Shown here: positions 26,801-39,652 of the stretch, piece by piece
Layout: each line of letters opens with the position of its first letter
Numbering within the stretch: the stretch's first letter is position 1
Source: Nemopilema nomurai
Taxonomy: Eukaryota; Cnidaria; Scyphozoa; Rhizostomeae; Rhizostomatidae
Direction of reading: 5' to 3'
Assembly (NCBI GenBank): GCA_003864495.1
Contig: PEDN01001360.1
Span: 1 to 64,000, forward strand
DNA: 64,000 bases
Notes under the pieces: generated by a model
Told to the model about the DNA's origin: nothing
Database searches by the model: none
What the model saw: only the letters and a program-made list of their open reading frames with translations
Program-made: the position numbers and the translations under genes

Positions 26801-29800
26801 TGACTTCTTTGATTGATGCCAGTTGCTCTGTTAATGATTGTGATATTGTGACGTAATTTTGGCCAGTATGCTCGTTTGAGAAATGACTCAGACCATCAAT
26901 CTGTTATAGAAGGCAACAAAATCAAAAGATTTTCACTACACTTTTTTAAAGCATTAATTTAAACAAGATTAGTAGTGATAAAACTTGAAAAAGTCTAAAA
27001 AGCTTTAGAGCGAACCCCTTTTACGATTTTTCCCGCCACCGAGCTTGAAATACAAATATATGGCTTTCCGACGAGCATTTATAGAATAAAAATACTTATA
27101 TATATCACAGTAAAAATACTACAAATGAAATATTTAAATAAATTTTTTATACAAAAAACGTCAAAATAGCACGGAACAGCAGAACTATAATTTTCGTGTA
27201 CTCAAGGAACTTTTTTGTCCGACACTCCTTAAAGTAGGTTAAAGTCAGGGAATGGCCAAAAGTTGATAAGTTGGCAATATCTATCCTAACATACTGTTTG
27301 TCTCTATGAATCAAAGAATTCTGCTTGCAGCTTTAGAAAGTTTCTCACAGACTTCTCGTGGCTTTAAGGAAAATTATTAGCAACGAAAGCTCTGTATGAA
27401 AAAGGTTTCCAAACAATGCTGTCATTGACAAAGCATCTACCCAGCAGGACGAAAGCATATTGATTTTGTACCTGTCCTGCAAACTGACTTTTGCATTTGA
27501 GCCCAGAAATGAAGCTCGCCGACTCGGCCTTGACGTCAGTGGCTACTTGTTGTGGCGTGCGGCCGGTGGTTGGAACCGAGCTTGTTGAATCACTCAGACT
27601 CTGGTGCCTTTCGAAGGCCGTTATGTTCTCCGCAGCAATCTCGATTCCGTAATGCCTCGATCCCAACATGCAGTCTTGCTCCACCAGATATTGCTGGATG
27701 TAGATGGAAAGAAAGCTACTAAATCTGACTTTTAGGTATAACTTAGTGTATTGGAAGTCAGAGACGGGTACAAACTTAAGGCTAAATAAATACATGGTGA
27801 CTGATCGTTAGAGAAATTGGTGTAATTTTTTAAATAAACCCCACTGCTCACGTACATTAATAAAACTCATTAATAAAACTTTGTTATAGAAATCTTGGTA
27901 TAATGTTTGCTATCAAAAACAGAGCACACAACAAATAGCTGGCAAATGCCGTTGCTCTTAGAACAGGAAACAGGAACAAAAAAACCTATATAAGAGCAAA
28001 CAATTATATAGGAGAATCATCAATGTTACCAGCTTGAAAAAAATTAATGGCGACATTTCATTTGCCAAGGGAGAACTACTTTAGTATGATAACGTCATAT
28101 TAAGTCCAAGCCAGGGATCAAGGAACATGAGTGAGCAGGACTTTACACAATGGAGCAATGCGACCCTACATGAAGCAAGGATCTTGTTACACCAGGCGCC
28201 CATTTCAGCGCTTCTTGAAGAATGCCATTACATCTGTTGGCGAAATCTTGCACAGTCTGCTTTCGTCTATCAGGTGCGGGAGAGACGATCAAGGTGTAGC
28301 TTGTTCTTGGGACGGAAATGGAGGACGACACCAAAACAGACCCCTTATAAAAATGAAAATTAAAACAAAAATATAAAAATGATACAACAGAAAATAGAGA
28401 AATATTGAGAGAAATGAAGAACAAAGACCGTAAACAAATAGACATGTAAAGCAACAAAAAGCGCTCTTTCATTTTCATTTGTACATGGCATAATAATCTT
28501 CAGTCGAAAAATTTGACTAGAATCATATACCTTCTCTATGTGCTAAACTCAGACTTCTAACATTAAAATGGAAACTGACAGAACACAAATTGGCTTCTTG
28601 GGCACTGGTTACGGAAAGAATAAACAAAAATAAGCAAGCTTTTATTTGAAGTGTAAAAAAGCCTTCTTAGGCACTGGAAAAACAAATGCTGGAGAAAATT
28701 TTTTTTCCAATAATCAAATGACATCTACAACAGGTAGTGGAATGGTTTTCTACCATTTTTCTTGTTTCCTTGTCGAGCACGTGAAGTAAATCAAGCATGG
28801 TCTTGATAACAGTCTCATTCCACAGCAGATACGGAAACCTTAAAAGCAAGATGTCAGCCTTAAAAAAGGTATATGTCTCTAGAAAAATCATACAGCAAAA
28901 ACTAAACATAAGGATAAGTCATGCAACAACAAAAAGAGAATTCAATACAATCTAGAGAATTTCCAAGAAAAAGCTCTTGAAATTCCTTACAATAGCATGC
29001 TATGTTGCATTGTGGTGACAACTTCAAACTTCGAAATACTTTTGAAGCCATAGTTATTATTCAAGCACAAAAAAGAGATCATTTAGCTATTCTGATATAA
29101 AACCTACCTATCCACCATGTCTGAGAGAAACCTATCAGCAACCCTTCTGATAGAGCCATTCTCATGGTTGAACTTTACAAGCAAGAACTGGGTGTGGGCC
29201 TCCAGTTCTTCGTCTCGTTTTCGACTGCAGTCTCTATTTGAAATTATATCTAAGAGTCGCTTGAATATTAGGTCTCCGATCTGGCGAATGCATCTCCATA
29301 TGTCTGCAATAAATGTAAAAAATTGTATCAAAAAATCTTCTTGTACAGTGTTTGAATAACAGGGTTCTAGACCAAACCATACTAGTGGAGCTTCAGCCTT
29401 TCAAACGGGCCTGTCACAATATACATAAAAAGCAAAGCAGATTAAACGCCGTATCTCACCCATCTTGTCCCTTTGTATGGCTTTATCCTCAAGGTATTGA
29501 AAGAACAATTGCATCTGCCAGGTATTCGAAGTGATTCGCAATGTCTCTAGCTGATACACGCAGCAAAGAAAGGCGCACTGGGCGAAGTCTAGTTTGTTGA
29601 TGATTGGAGTCACTTCCGGGTTGTTGCCAAGGGAGTCCAAAAGGGACTGACGAATCTCGAAAAGCTCTCCCTATCAACAACAAAAGAAAACTAGGTCAAT
29701 TTAGCATGCTTTAATAAGAATATTCGTCTACGTGCCATAGGATGTGTATTTTAGAAACAAACTGGCCTTCAACTCAAACTCTACAAAAATCCACCATCAA

Positions 29801-32800
29801 CAGTCTTTCAAAACGGATCTATTTGCAAGAAGATATTTTCTACGAGCATACAGAACTTTTCATAACAATAGAGTACTACTTTATGCTTATGCTATTTCAT
29901 GTTTCAAACCTACTGGGATGACAAAGCCATGGGGGGCCTAATGTCAGTCCTTCCTAGAGAAAATGGCATCAGGCTATTGCAACAGCATCAATAGGGTCAG
30001 AAAGGGGTAGGGTGGTAAGGGACATCCGCGCTAGTTTGCCGCTATTTTTTTAAGGATGCAGCTGCTAATGCTTCCAATTGATTTAAATCAGCCATATACT
30101 CTGAAAACATTACTCACAGGTGCAATGTGGTCATTCTTGAGAGCCAGATTGTACTGGAGCTCTGATCTGAGGTGGCCTACACCGAGAAGCACAGGCGCCT
30201 TGCCCGCAATTTGACACGTGCCCTCAAACCACTCGCGGGGCCAAATGCCCGATCTGTCGACACCAAATCCCATCAGTACCACATACAGCCAAAAATCTCG
30301 AAACAGTTTTAGTTCTCTCGGTGTTGGGTCGGTGATAAACTCGAGGTTCTTCATGTGGGTCGCAATGATTGGTATAAGCACGCCCAGATTTCCAGCAATA
30401 GATGATGCCTATTCACGCATGCAAAAAAATCTCATATTAAGGGTTGTTATATTTGCAAGGCTAACGAAAGTCAGGTGAAATTCAGAAAGAAAAACGTTAA
30501 CAACTGGCACTGCGATTTGATGTTATTAAAAACAAAACAGCTAGGTAGAAAACCAATGTAGCTAATTCTGTAGTGATTAGCTAATTAAATAAAGCTATTA
30601 GGGAAAAATCAGTTGTTATATCCTTGTAACAACCAACTACGTTCAACAATATCTTACTACCCCAGGTAGCCCATTTCCTGCCACTGCTCCTAAGTATGAA
30701 GGGTAGATGACACGAGTATAAGAAAAAACCACTCATTTAAGGCATAGTCAATGTTCTAAGTAATGCCATGGAACACTGATACCTTGCGGTGTCCTTTTTC
30801 ACTGAGCTGTCGGATCTGCAGCCCCATCTGCACAAACATCTCCAACATGTGAAGCAAAAATTCGCGCTGAAAACCGGTTTTCGAGACCTCGTTCGCGATT
30901 CTTTCCAGCGCCTTCATCACTGCGAGGGAGCAGTGCCTGGAGATTAAAAGAAAAACTTCAGCATGGCATTCAGTGTAGTCTTGGAAATGGCCAATAGAGC
31001 CTTAAGAAAGTTTGACGAAAAGCAGGGAAACTAATCTGATTCAAGTTCATTTGAAATGGCTACTAATAACATCTGGGGCATCTTCGTGTAGGTTAGTGAT
31101 AAGTGAGAAAATATTGTCTTTTAATGCAATTTATCTAATTCGAATTGAATCATATTTTGAACGAAATGAATTTAAACTAGCTACTCCTTAACTCCAACTG
31201 TGGTTCTCACAACTTTATCGTATATTTCTTCACATAAAAATAATACGTTTGCAGCCATGTATGATGATATTAAGCCTTGCAAATTTATGGTATTTCTAGC
31301 AAGTTAATAACTAAGTGATTATTGAGCTAAACGTAGTTTGAACTGCACGTATTCTCGTTTAAATTGGCAGCATGTTTCGTACAAAATTAAGTACGAAATG
31401 TGAAAATGTGACGCTTTTAGTTCAGCGGTTTGCTTCTTGAAGTGTCCCAATCAACAATGATCGATGATTCTCTTTTGGAATTCTAGGGAAATCATTGACA
31501 ACCCCAAAGCCCTTGAGACTTTTTCATCAATGCACTCTCACCGGTAAGAATGGGGGGCTTGCTCCGCGTTTCCGTCTGCATACGACTTTGTGCTCGACTC
31601 CACCGCTACTTTGATCAATATGTTCATGATTGGTTGGAAGCACGTCTCCTAAAAAACAAACATTCGACAGAAGGGATTCCAACCAAAGACAAACGGTGTG
31701 ATAACTGATTATAGATTCCTATATGCTTATACTTTGACGTACCTTGCAAAAGAATACAAGTACTGCTAATTAAAATATCAACAACCTCTATTGGGCGTTT
31801 CTTGCACTGCAGTAGACTGAGGTAGGAAAAGGATTCCATGGGTCCTTAGAATGCTTTCGATATACAAATAGCTTCCCGTAAGCTATCCTAACTGTTGCTT
31901 CTGTCCACACTAGAATTACATAGAATATAGAAGAAAACAAAAATCCAGTCAACCCGGCAATCTACTCACGTGGCCAGTTAGAAGCAGCGATGCGAACTGA
32001 TCAATTATTTTCGCATCCAGCTGCGAAGGAGGTCTGCAGAACTTCTGCTGGAATATCGAAAGCACTGATTCGAGGATGCCATCGACGTCTCTGAGCTCGA
32101 TCGCGACATACCCGAGGGAAATTATCGCGTTGTCCTGACGCAGATTAGACGCAGATTCCACGCGGTCGCTTGAATACAGCCGATTGGCCACTGATGCAAT
32201 GAATGCTTCCACGCTAGTGCTATCAACTTCAAAACCAGCCTTTAATGCTCTTCATTAAACAAGAAAAGCTTGCTTCATTAATTTGATAAGCAACATCTGG
32301 GAAAACTCAGCTGATAAACATAATTTGTTATTGATGGGAAAGGTAATGCCTTAAAAGTGATTCATTTGTTCAACCTGATAAAGTAGAAACAAAAAATATG
32401 GCGAGAAAAAGACGTTGATAGGCCATTTATAGCTACTAAGTGCTCTTCTTACAACCCTCTAGTAATTTCGACCCACAACTAGCTATCTATTTTCTCAGCT
32501 TTCGATCCTTTTATCTCAGCTCTCATAGTACTAAAAGCATGCGAAAATTATGGTTCCGCAATTTCTTGCAATTGTCCAAAAAGCAAATTGCTTTTAAGCA
32601 TGACGTTTAGAGCATGACGCTTGATAAGAAGATTTGATCTCCACCTAACATAGAGTTAAGCTCTTGACATCTCGCTCAGGTTGATCTAGCAATATTTACC
32701 TGACAGCATTCTTTAAAGCGTACAACACCAATTGCTCGCATTGTGAAGTTGAATCGTTGTTACTATCCTCGTCTTGATGTCCTCTTATGATTACTGGCGT

Positions 32801-35800
32801 TGTGTCCCCTGATTTGACCTTCTTGTTTTGTGCCAGAACCCGCAGAACCAGGGCCGGTTTCAGGATGAAGTTGCGCAGCAGTTCGATCACATACCTATAA
32901 GAAGGAGCATCAAAATACCTCACGTGCATCAGGTTATCAAGACCGTTTGACTTGCAGTGATACAGCTTGAAAAAGCACTCACTGCTGGATTTTCAATCGT
33001 ATAGCTTATCTTATAGAAATATGAAAATCTTATGGGCAAACAGTGCTATAAACTATAAGTGAGATTATACGGGGAAAAACCCATCCAGCATGCGAGAAAA
33101 CTTCGAAAAGTGGGTTATAAGTAACGGCCCTGCCGACATGGATAAATAAATGGATATTTATGAAATGCCTCTAAATAGGCAAAATTAGTCAGTGGTGTTA
33201 CAACTTGGCAGAGATATGGCCACATTTTTATTGGTGCTTTCCCCGTCAAACCCCTTTTGTTTGGTCTCTCAACTTAAACTTAAAGAATGGAGCCAAAACA
33301 GAGTCTTTGGTTAGCCAACTTCAAATCTTTCATTGGCCATATCCCGATTTTGGACATATTCGACCAATTTTACATATTGGAAGTACTTCGTGGTTATTCT
33401 TTATGTGATGGAGTTAAAATAAAAAATTCTAATAAAAGATTTTTGTTGAGCTCACACTCCATTGTGTCTATCGTATTTTATCGTAATATTTTAGATAATC
33501 AAATGCGGTTGCAAACAGCTAGTAGGTTCAGCGATAACGAGATTAAAGAAACGATTTTGAATAAACATGGTTTTGGGAGTCAAGAAAAAGTAACTTGAGT
33601 AATCTTTACAAACCACAAAGAAGTAGACTAGTTGGCAGTTTTGTTCTGTTATTTGAACTAGAATTCATCTACTGACTCTAGCAATGTCCTACTCAGACTC
33701 ATTAGAAAACTCTTACCCAGAAGAAAATGGAAACTTTTCAGCTAACGTTCCAACACTGTCCAGACAGCATCGGATAAGAGGCACTAGATGAAGCATGTAG
33801 TTTGATTCGTCTTTAGCAGACAAAAGATGTTCCTTTACAAGGCGGCAAGTTTCATCTGCGCCTGTAATAAAGTACTTCAGCTACAGCGTCACGGTTATTA
33901 CAAAAGATTACAAAATGTCATTGCTGATTACAAAACTGAATTGTCACCGAGCATCTGCACAGCGACGATGTAAGTGGAAAACTGGGTATGTTCTAACTTC
34001 CATAGCATTTTTGTTCCATAGAAATGTGCGCAACAATAGGGAGAGAAACACTTTACAGTACATAAAATACAAAATTAGGTCGATAATCAGACAACGGAAG
34101 GCTTGAGATGAAAACGAAGGAAGGATAGCAAGAAAGAAATGCGTTTACAAATAGTATTTCTCAATGGTCGTTATTACTCAGTCCAGCATTCATGAATATT
34201 TCTTTTCCACGCTAGATCGTATGTATCACTCAAACACAGCCTTTCTTTTCTAAACATTGGCAATATTAGTTCTTACGAAAATTGACATTGTAACTCTTAG
34301 CCCAAGTCACGTTTCTGTAAAAAGCACCAACACAGAATGGTAATTGCAAACCAGGCCATTTTTAAGGTCAGTATGATTTTTTAACATTTTATTTTGAAAT
34401 TTATCACCGACTGATCAATAGCTTAACAATTTAGAATGCAGTCTAGCTGCGAAAGATAAATACTCGTAAAAGATAAGAATCAAATATTTTAATTTGAGTT
34501 CTAACAGAAAATTACCATTATCATCAGTTGTTGTTGTAACAATAAGATCAATGCAGCACATGACTGAATGCACGACTGTGTCCAGTAACAATGATCTTTC
34601 CGAGGAAGGCAGCTTGTGTAGCAACATTTTGCACCTCAAAAACATATCCCGTGACCAATCGTTTATTTGCTGTTGCAAGCTTTGCGAGATTCCTTGGGAC
34701 AACAAAGAAGACGAAGAAATTAAACAATAACAAAAGCGCAGTCACATAATTAGACTAGGATAAGATTATTACACATATTTGCTTAAAGATCCTTCAAAAG
34801 TGATTTAATTGATGTAGTGTTTAATTGATAGCAAAGAACTCATCACTTTCTTAGCAATGACTGACATTACTCTGCTGTATATTCAAACTCTAAATAGCAA
34901 AAACTTTGGAAGTTTCCATGAATGCTGACATTTGTTTTACCTATAACTGCAAATCTAACGAACACAAGGGGCAAAAAAAATGTCCATACACTCTGCATTT
35001 TGAATTGAAAAATTTTAAAATATAATAAAATAAATTTTGAAAACATTGCCCAACAAGGAAATCATTGTTGTCCTTCTAAACATAATTTGGAAAGGAAATA
35101 AGAAAACACAACAGCACAACTAGAAACTTCTTTACTTACTTTCATTGCACTTTTGAATGACATGCCTCAACATGTTTAGAATACTGAGCAAAACAATGCA
35201 TTTCCACTGTGACTTTTCCTCAGTAGATATAAACCCATCCTAGAAACAGATCTCACACTTTACATATAAGGCACCTACAGCAAGGAAAAATCTCATGTTT
35301 AAATCATAAATTTTAATTTTCAGAGAGGAGGTTTGGGGTAGCTGCAGAATAATTGTTAAAAGGACATCACCTCTGCAAGCTCGGCAGCACGATTTGAAAT
35401 CTCTGTTACCAGACTTTCTTTGCAGATTTCCTTTGCCTGAAATCAAACAACATGTATAATTAAAAGCTGCTTTCTTTAGCAAGAGGCTTCTGCAGAATGA
35501 CTGACAATACTTTTTGATGACATACGCTATAGTATAGCTACAATTTAGTTTCTGTAAAAGAGCCACATTAAAAAAGCAGGGGGAAAATCACAAAAATCAT
35601 TACTTACCAACTGAAAAATTGTCACCAGAGAGTTCTCTTCTAGATAAACAGCCATGATGTCAGTTGTCTCATTTCCATAATGAAGAGTTTGTCTGGTCAA
35701 AGGGTTTCCAGCACAGCGAAGAAACTCAAAAATTTCTTTCACACCAACAGTGTACAAAAAGCCACTCAGCATCCCAAAGCAGCTGGGTGAATGGTTACGT

Positions 35801-38800
35801 ATGAAAGACACTGTCAACAGAAATTATATTCTAGGAATGGCTATAATCACTTGAAAGCCTAGAGGCCATCTACACAATAATTACACAATTTTCTGATGTT
35901 TGCATACTCTGAGGAAAGGTCGGATGAAAAAGTACTATAAGTATGAAAAAACTAGTTCCACTATTTGTTTGTGAAGTTTAGTACCACAAAGCAATTGTTT
36001 TGAATACTTATCTGGTATGTACTACAATGAAGATCTAATGCAAATGGCTAAGGCTGTGTTTGATTTTTATGGTAGACATAGACAAGGTTCTGAAAGTGAT
36101 TGAAAAGAATAAGGGCTATAATGTTACAAGTTTGTTGAACACTTGCTCCAATACAATTTATATAAATCCTTTCCACCAACCTTGCATGCTTTCACTTATG
36201 TCAGGGAATGTAACCATTTCTTCAAGTAATTCCTTCAGAATTGTTGTCTCAGTGTTGATGATTTCCAAAGCACAGTTTGGATATTTGCAAGCAATATATG
36301 ATAATGTCATTGTTATCTTTGATGTGAATGTGAAAATTTGATGGAAAACATCCATGCTGTCCAAATTTGGTTTGAAATGCCATTTGCACACTCTGAGGTT
36401 CTTCAATACATTCTGGAGATACTGCAAAAACCTTTGGTCAGGTTCAGAGGCAGACTTGCAGAGGTAGCAGCATACTGCAAGGATGGCATCTCTGTCCCTT
36501 GCAGTAACTTGGAAAATTTCAGTGTAGTGTGAAGGGAGTGCTGGGCAGATGTTGTAAAGCCTGTTGAGCTAGAAATAAGAATGAAATTGAATTACATTCC
36601 ACTTCAGTAGCAAAGTTTTGAAGCTCAGAGACTAAGGATAACTTGCAACAAAGTCACTGACTGAGTCACAGAAGGGGAATTTGACTCAGAAAAGTGTGAG
36701 ATCTTTTGAGATTGTGCCATCTGGGCTTGCCTCACTACTAGTTTTCATCTTTCATGTGGTGATTGGACAGTTCTTCTTTAAAAGACCTTTAGTGTTGTCA
36801 GCTTGGCTGCATTTTACTTTATTTACTATGCTCACTATATGAGGTAATAGTTACTGAAACTAAAAGAATCCAAATATGTTGCTTAAAATTAACCTTAGGA
36901 GGATAGTAGGACTATGTAATTTTTTTGGAAAACAACTGACTATAGATATGCTCATTTTTTAAAGCTGTTTTTCTGAAGACACTGTTAAGAGACACTCCAT
37001 TTTTAAGAAATTGTACTTGACATAATATTTATATTGAAAATATTTTTTAAAAAATGAGATTAATACTATAAACTTCCCTTGGTACCTTTGCTATCAGTGG
37101 CTGAATCTATTGACAAACGTTGGCTTGAGAAAACTACATAGACCATTATGTTTAAATGTTCATAAAGTTTGGTGACCTGCTTTTGGTGCATGGGCAAGAT
37201 TCCATATGATTTAAATAAATCTTGTAAAATTGTAAATAAAAGTTAATTTGGTCTGGGGTTTTTACAAAAAGCACAAAAATAACTTCCTAACATCTTTTCT
37301 TCTATTGTTATCTCTTTCTATCATATTTTTAAGAAGAATGTTATTTTCTGACAAGTTTTTCAAGTGTTAGCCCTGAACCAACTTGTGAGTATGCTTAATT
37401 TATTTGCTTGCTTTTTTAAGTAACTTGTAGCTTTTTCTTCCTTTTCCTTAGTACTCCTCTCCATAATAATAAAAATGTTTGGTTGTGGTTAACAAAACTG
37501 CCTTCCAGTGTCAACACAACAAAATTATAATCAAGATTCACAAGTTTAGAACAAATTAAATATGTTAATTGGCAGAAAATTGCCCTCTTGGTTCACCTAA
37601 GGTGCACTCCAAGAAATCATATTAGTTTTAACAAATTCCCTAGAGTTAGGGTAATTTGTTGTCAGAATGGAGCTAGAAATGAGCGGGTAAGATAACATCA
37701 TACATTCTTGAAAAATAAAACATTTATTTTTATTAATTGAGGGGAAATGTTTGTTATTTCCTTGTTGGTTTGAAAGATGCTGCCATCTATTTTTCCGGTG
37801 CACTACAAGGGAACCGGCCTAAATTTTAACAATCACAACAATGGTGAGTGGATGGCTCAGTGGATAGAGGCGCTGACTACGGACCTAAGGGTCCGTGGTT
37901 CGAGTCCCTGGCATGACCAAACTTTCACTCAGAGTGAGGAGAGTCGCCAGCTCTCTGTAATTCCAGGCATAAGGAATCACGAGGTGTGGTCACATCGAGA
38001 GGAAGGACCAGGACACTGCTCGATAAGCTTAAGCTTCTCAGTGTCCTCAAACTACCTTCGGATGCAAGGTAGAAACAAATCAAATCAAATCAAATCAAAC
38101 AATCAGGTGTTCATCTTGCTAATACTAGAAAACTGTTTTGAATATTGGTCTTGAATTCTAACACAGTGTAAAGCACACATTTGGGAAGCTGCAGGTAGTA
38201 TCAATTGTTCTTATAAATTGGTAATAGTTTTTTTAAGAAATATCCTGATGAAAAAGTACCAAGAGGGCGAATCCACCCAAAATTTTCATTATTCAAAGAC
38301 ATGTAAAATTTAAAATGCAGAAGGTGAAAATTCAAATACATCATAATTAAAAAGTGTAATGTAAAAGTGCAAATGGGTTTCTTGAAAAATCATTACAGTT
38401 CTCATTTCTCCCCCGGTCAAAAAATTTTGTTGATTGATGACAAGGTACATATCCTTCTTAATTCGATATCTTCTTGTAACAAGAAAATTTAGCTTTAGAC
38501 GACATCCTTGAAATCCATAAAGACAAATACATCCTTGATAGTAGCAGCAAGATATCATTACATATGACAACAAACTTAGCCTTGATGTGCGATCCCTGCG
38601 AATTGGCATAAAACATTTAATCTGTCTTCTGCAATGAAACCATCTGCAGCACAGTTCCTTTCCCGCACAGAGGGCTAGGCCCATACATAAAAATTCAAAT
38701 CGTTTCGGTGCTAGCAGCCCCGTGTCCTGATTATGATAAGCAGACATTCGAAATAGGTTACCTTTTCTGTGTCAACATTCTTCATAGAAGCTAAACTGTT

Positions 38801-38851
38801 GGCAAGTAAGTAAAAGCTCTCGTAGCGACAACTTTTCTTTCCCACCTCCAT
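14854..38851 (-). CDS. PI4KA: Phosphatidylinositol 4-kinase alpha (PI4KIII-alpha), complete
   Basis: Converts phosphatidylinositol to PI4P; the family enzyme makes the plasma-membrane pool with TTC7/FAM126/EFR3 partners. Exon 1 (38851-38762) starts MEVGKKSC after an in-frame TGA. Further exons lie near 36568-36181, 35810-35608, 35436-35371, 35240-35142, 34700-34515, 33863-33715, 32896-32698, 32220-31967, 31648-31545, 30940-30784, 30411-30116, 29671-29458, 29303-29106, 28840-28737, 28290-28143, 27692-27470, 26900-26766, 26350-26225, 25972-25764, 25305-25133, 24873-24663, 24482-24163, 23565-23279, 23010-22892, 22404-22216, 21687-21455, 20780-20690, 20341-20233, 19393-19266, 18489-18374, 17745-17628, 17271-17229, 16586-16512, 15415-15347 and 14905-14854; most of these borders are approximate. 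The kinase domain shows [52 protein letters not shown], the catalytic loop [11 protein letters not shown] and the DFG of [17 protein letters not shown]. The C-terminus is [13 protein letters not shown], where human PI4KA ends IPY. No frame break was seen. A SINE, a hAT MITE and a dispersed repeat sit in introns. Confidence 0.96.
16371..16798. repeat. Diverged local duplication
   Basis: About 50 bp beginning TCTTCATACTAAAAGTGTTA at 16371 recurs at 16749 with roughly seven changes. The copies flank a PI4KA exon (about 16512-16586). Purpose unknown. Confidence 0.6.
21176..21345. mobile_element. hAT-type MITE in a PI4KA intron
   Basis: 170-bp element starting AAGGGGTCTCAAACTC and ending GAGTCTGAGACCCCTG, flanked by perfect 8-bp duplications ATTTAGCC (21168-21175, 21346-21353). 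It is clearly more GC-rich than its surroundings. The CAGGGGTCTCAAACTC type of end is known from hAT non-autonomous elements in many animals. It sits between two kinase-domain exons. Confidence 0.9.
21891..21986. repeat. 16-bp minisatellite, six copies
   Basis: Units of the type CACCACCTTATTAATA with increasing changes toward the right end, in a PI4KA intron. Confidence 0.9.
33150..33465 (-). repeat. Diverged dispersed repeat, copy B
   Basis: Reverse-orientation relative of the 9345-9650 sequence. The best-preserved part is 33155-33187, read on the minus strand as TTTTGCCTATTTAGAGGCAT. It explains the open frames at 33205-33598, which are not genes. In an intron of PI4KA. Confidence 0.7.
37840..38100 (+). 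mobile_element. tRNA-Arg-derived SINE
   Basis: Box A TGGCTCAGTGG (37853-37863) and box B GGTTCGAGTCC (37897-37907) form a Pol III promoter with normal spacing. The intervening CTGACTACGGACC resembles the anticodon arm of tRNA-Arg(ACG). The body contains inverted pairs AGGACACTG/CAGTGTCCT and CTACCTT/AAGGTAG and ends in a short (AAATC)n tail at 38075-38100. The acceptor stem does not pair, so this is not a working tRNA gene. AACAATCA at 37828-37835 and 38098-38105 may be the target duplication. It lies in PI4KA intron 1. Confidence 0.85.
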
Positions 38852-38967
38852 CCTGCTCAGCTTTCATTCTTGTTGTTCCATCTCTGAATCGAGGCTGTAG
38901 AAGTCCTTCGTGATGGCTTGAAGAGCAAAGGGGGAAATTCTGGCTTGAAGCTTGAAGCTTGAAGCAT

Positions 38968-39644
38968 CAGGCCTTATTTTAAGGCTCAGTGATAACCAAT
39001 TTGTGCAGTGATAAATCCAAAATGTGCAGTGATAAATGGAAAATTGTGTAGTGATAAATTAGTTGAAACAGCGACACAAAGAATTCATACGAAAAAAGTA
39101 ACAAATAAAAACCACACAGAACGTAACGGTAATAATACGAAAAGCGGAGCAAACAAATCACAAGTTTCTGGTGTATAATAGTTCACAGTTACTATGTTTT
39201 AAAAACATTTTCTCAATCCTTTTCTGCGTCGTTTCTTTCCCTTTCTTCGATCATGCCACTGCTCCAAAATACTTCACTGCTTCATGCGGAGGGGGGAAAG
39301 AGAGCCATTATTGTGTTAAAAACATTCACTCAAATTAAGCGGAACATGAGAGAACTTTGCTGACTGTCATTTTCTGCTAGTAGGTTGGATATTCAGGGGC
39401 GATATATGTATTTCTTGTGCTTTTATGTAATTGTACAGAAAGATAATTTTCAGGGAACTTAAGCCATTCTAAGGCCTCAGAGATGGAAAAAATCTCATGA
39501 GCTTCCAGGGTTTTTCCGCTCTGCCCGCTGGGTTGCTTATAGTGCACCCAAGACCCCAGTTATTGCATGCCTACCTCCAGAGGTAATCTTTTTATGAAAC
39601 CTCCCTGATTGTGCAGTGATACAATTTCCATAAAATAAGGCCTG
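38968..39644. mobile_element. hAT-type MITE just upstream of PI4KA
   Basis: 677-bp element with inverted ends CAGGCCTTATTTTA, flanked by a perfect 8-bp duplication TGAAGCAT (38960-38967 and 39645-39652). The left end carries clustered subterminal motifs of the form GTGCAGTGATAAAT at about 38984-39058, and one more lies near the right end at 39611-39624. No transposase is encoded. An 8-bp duplication with CAGG ends is the hAT signature. It lies 117 bp upstream of the PI4KA start codon, so in or near its promoter or 5' UTR. Confidence 0.9.
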
Positions 39645-39652
39645 TGAAGCAT

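Noticed and set aside
37846..37919. Functional tRNA-Arg gene
   Set aside because: Box A and B are good, but the ends do not form an acceptor stem and the sequence continues into a SINE body and tail.
38971..38990. Coincidental palindrome at the PI4KA 5' side
   Set aside because: Replaced by the hAT interpretation once the distant matching end and the 8-bp duplication were found.
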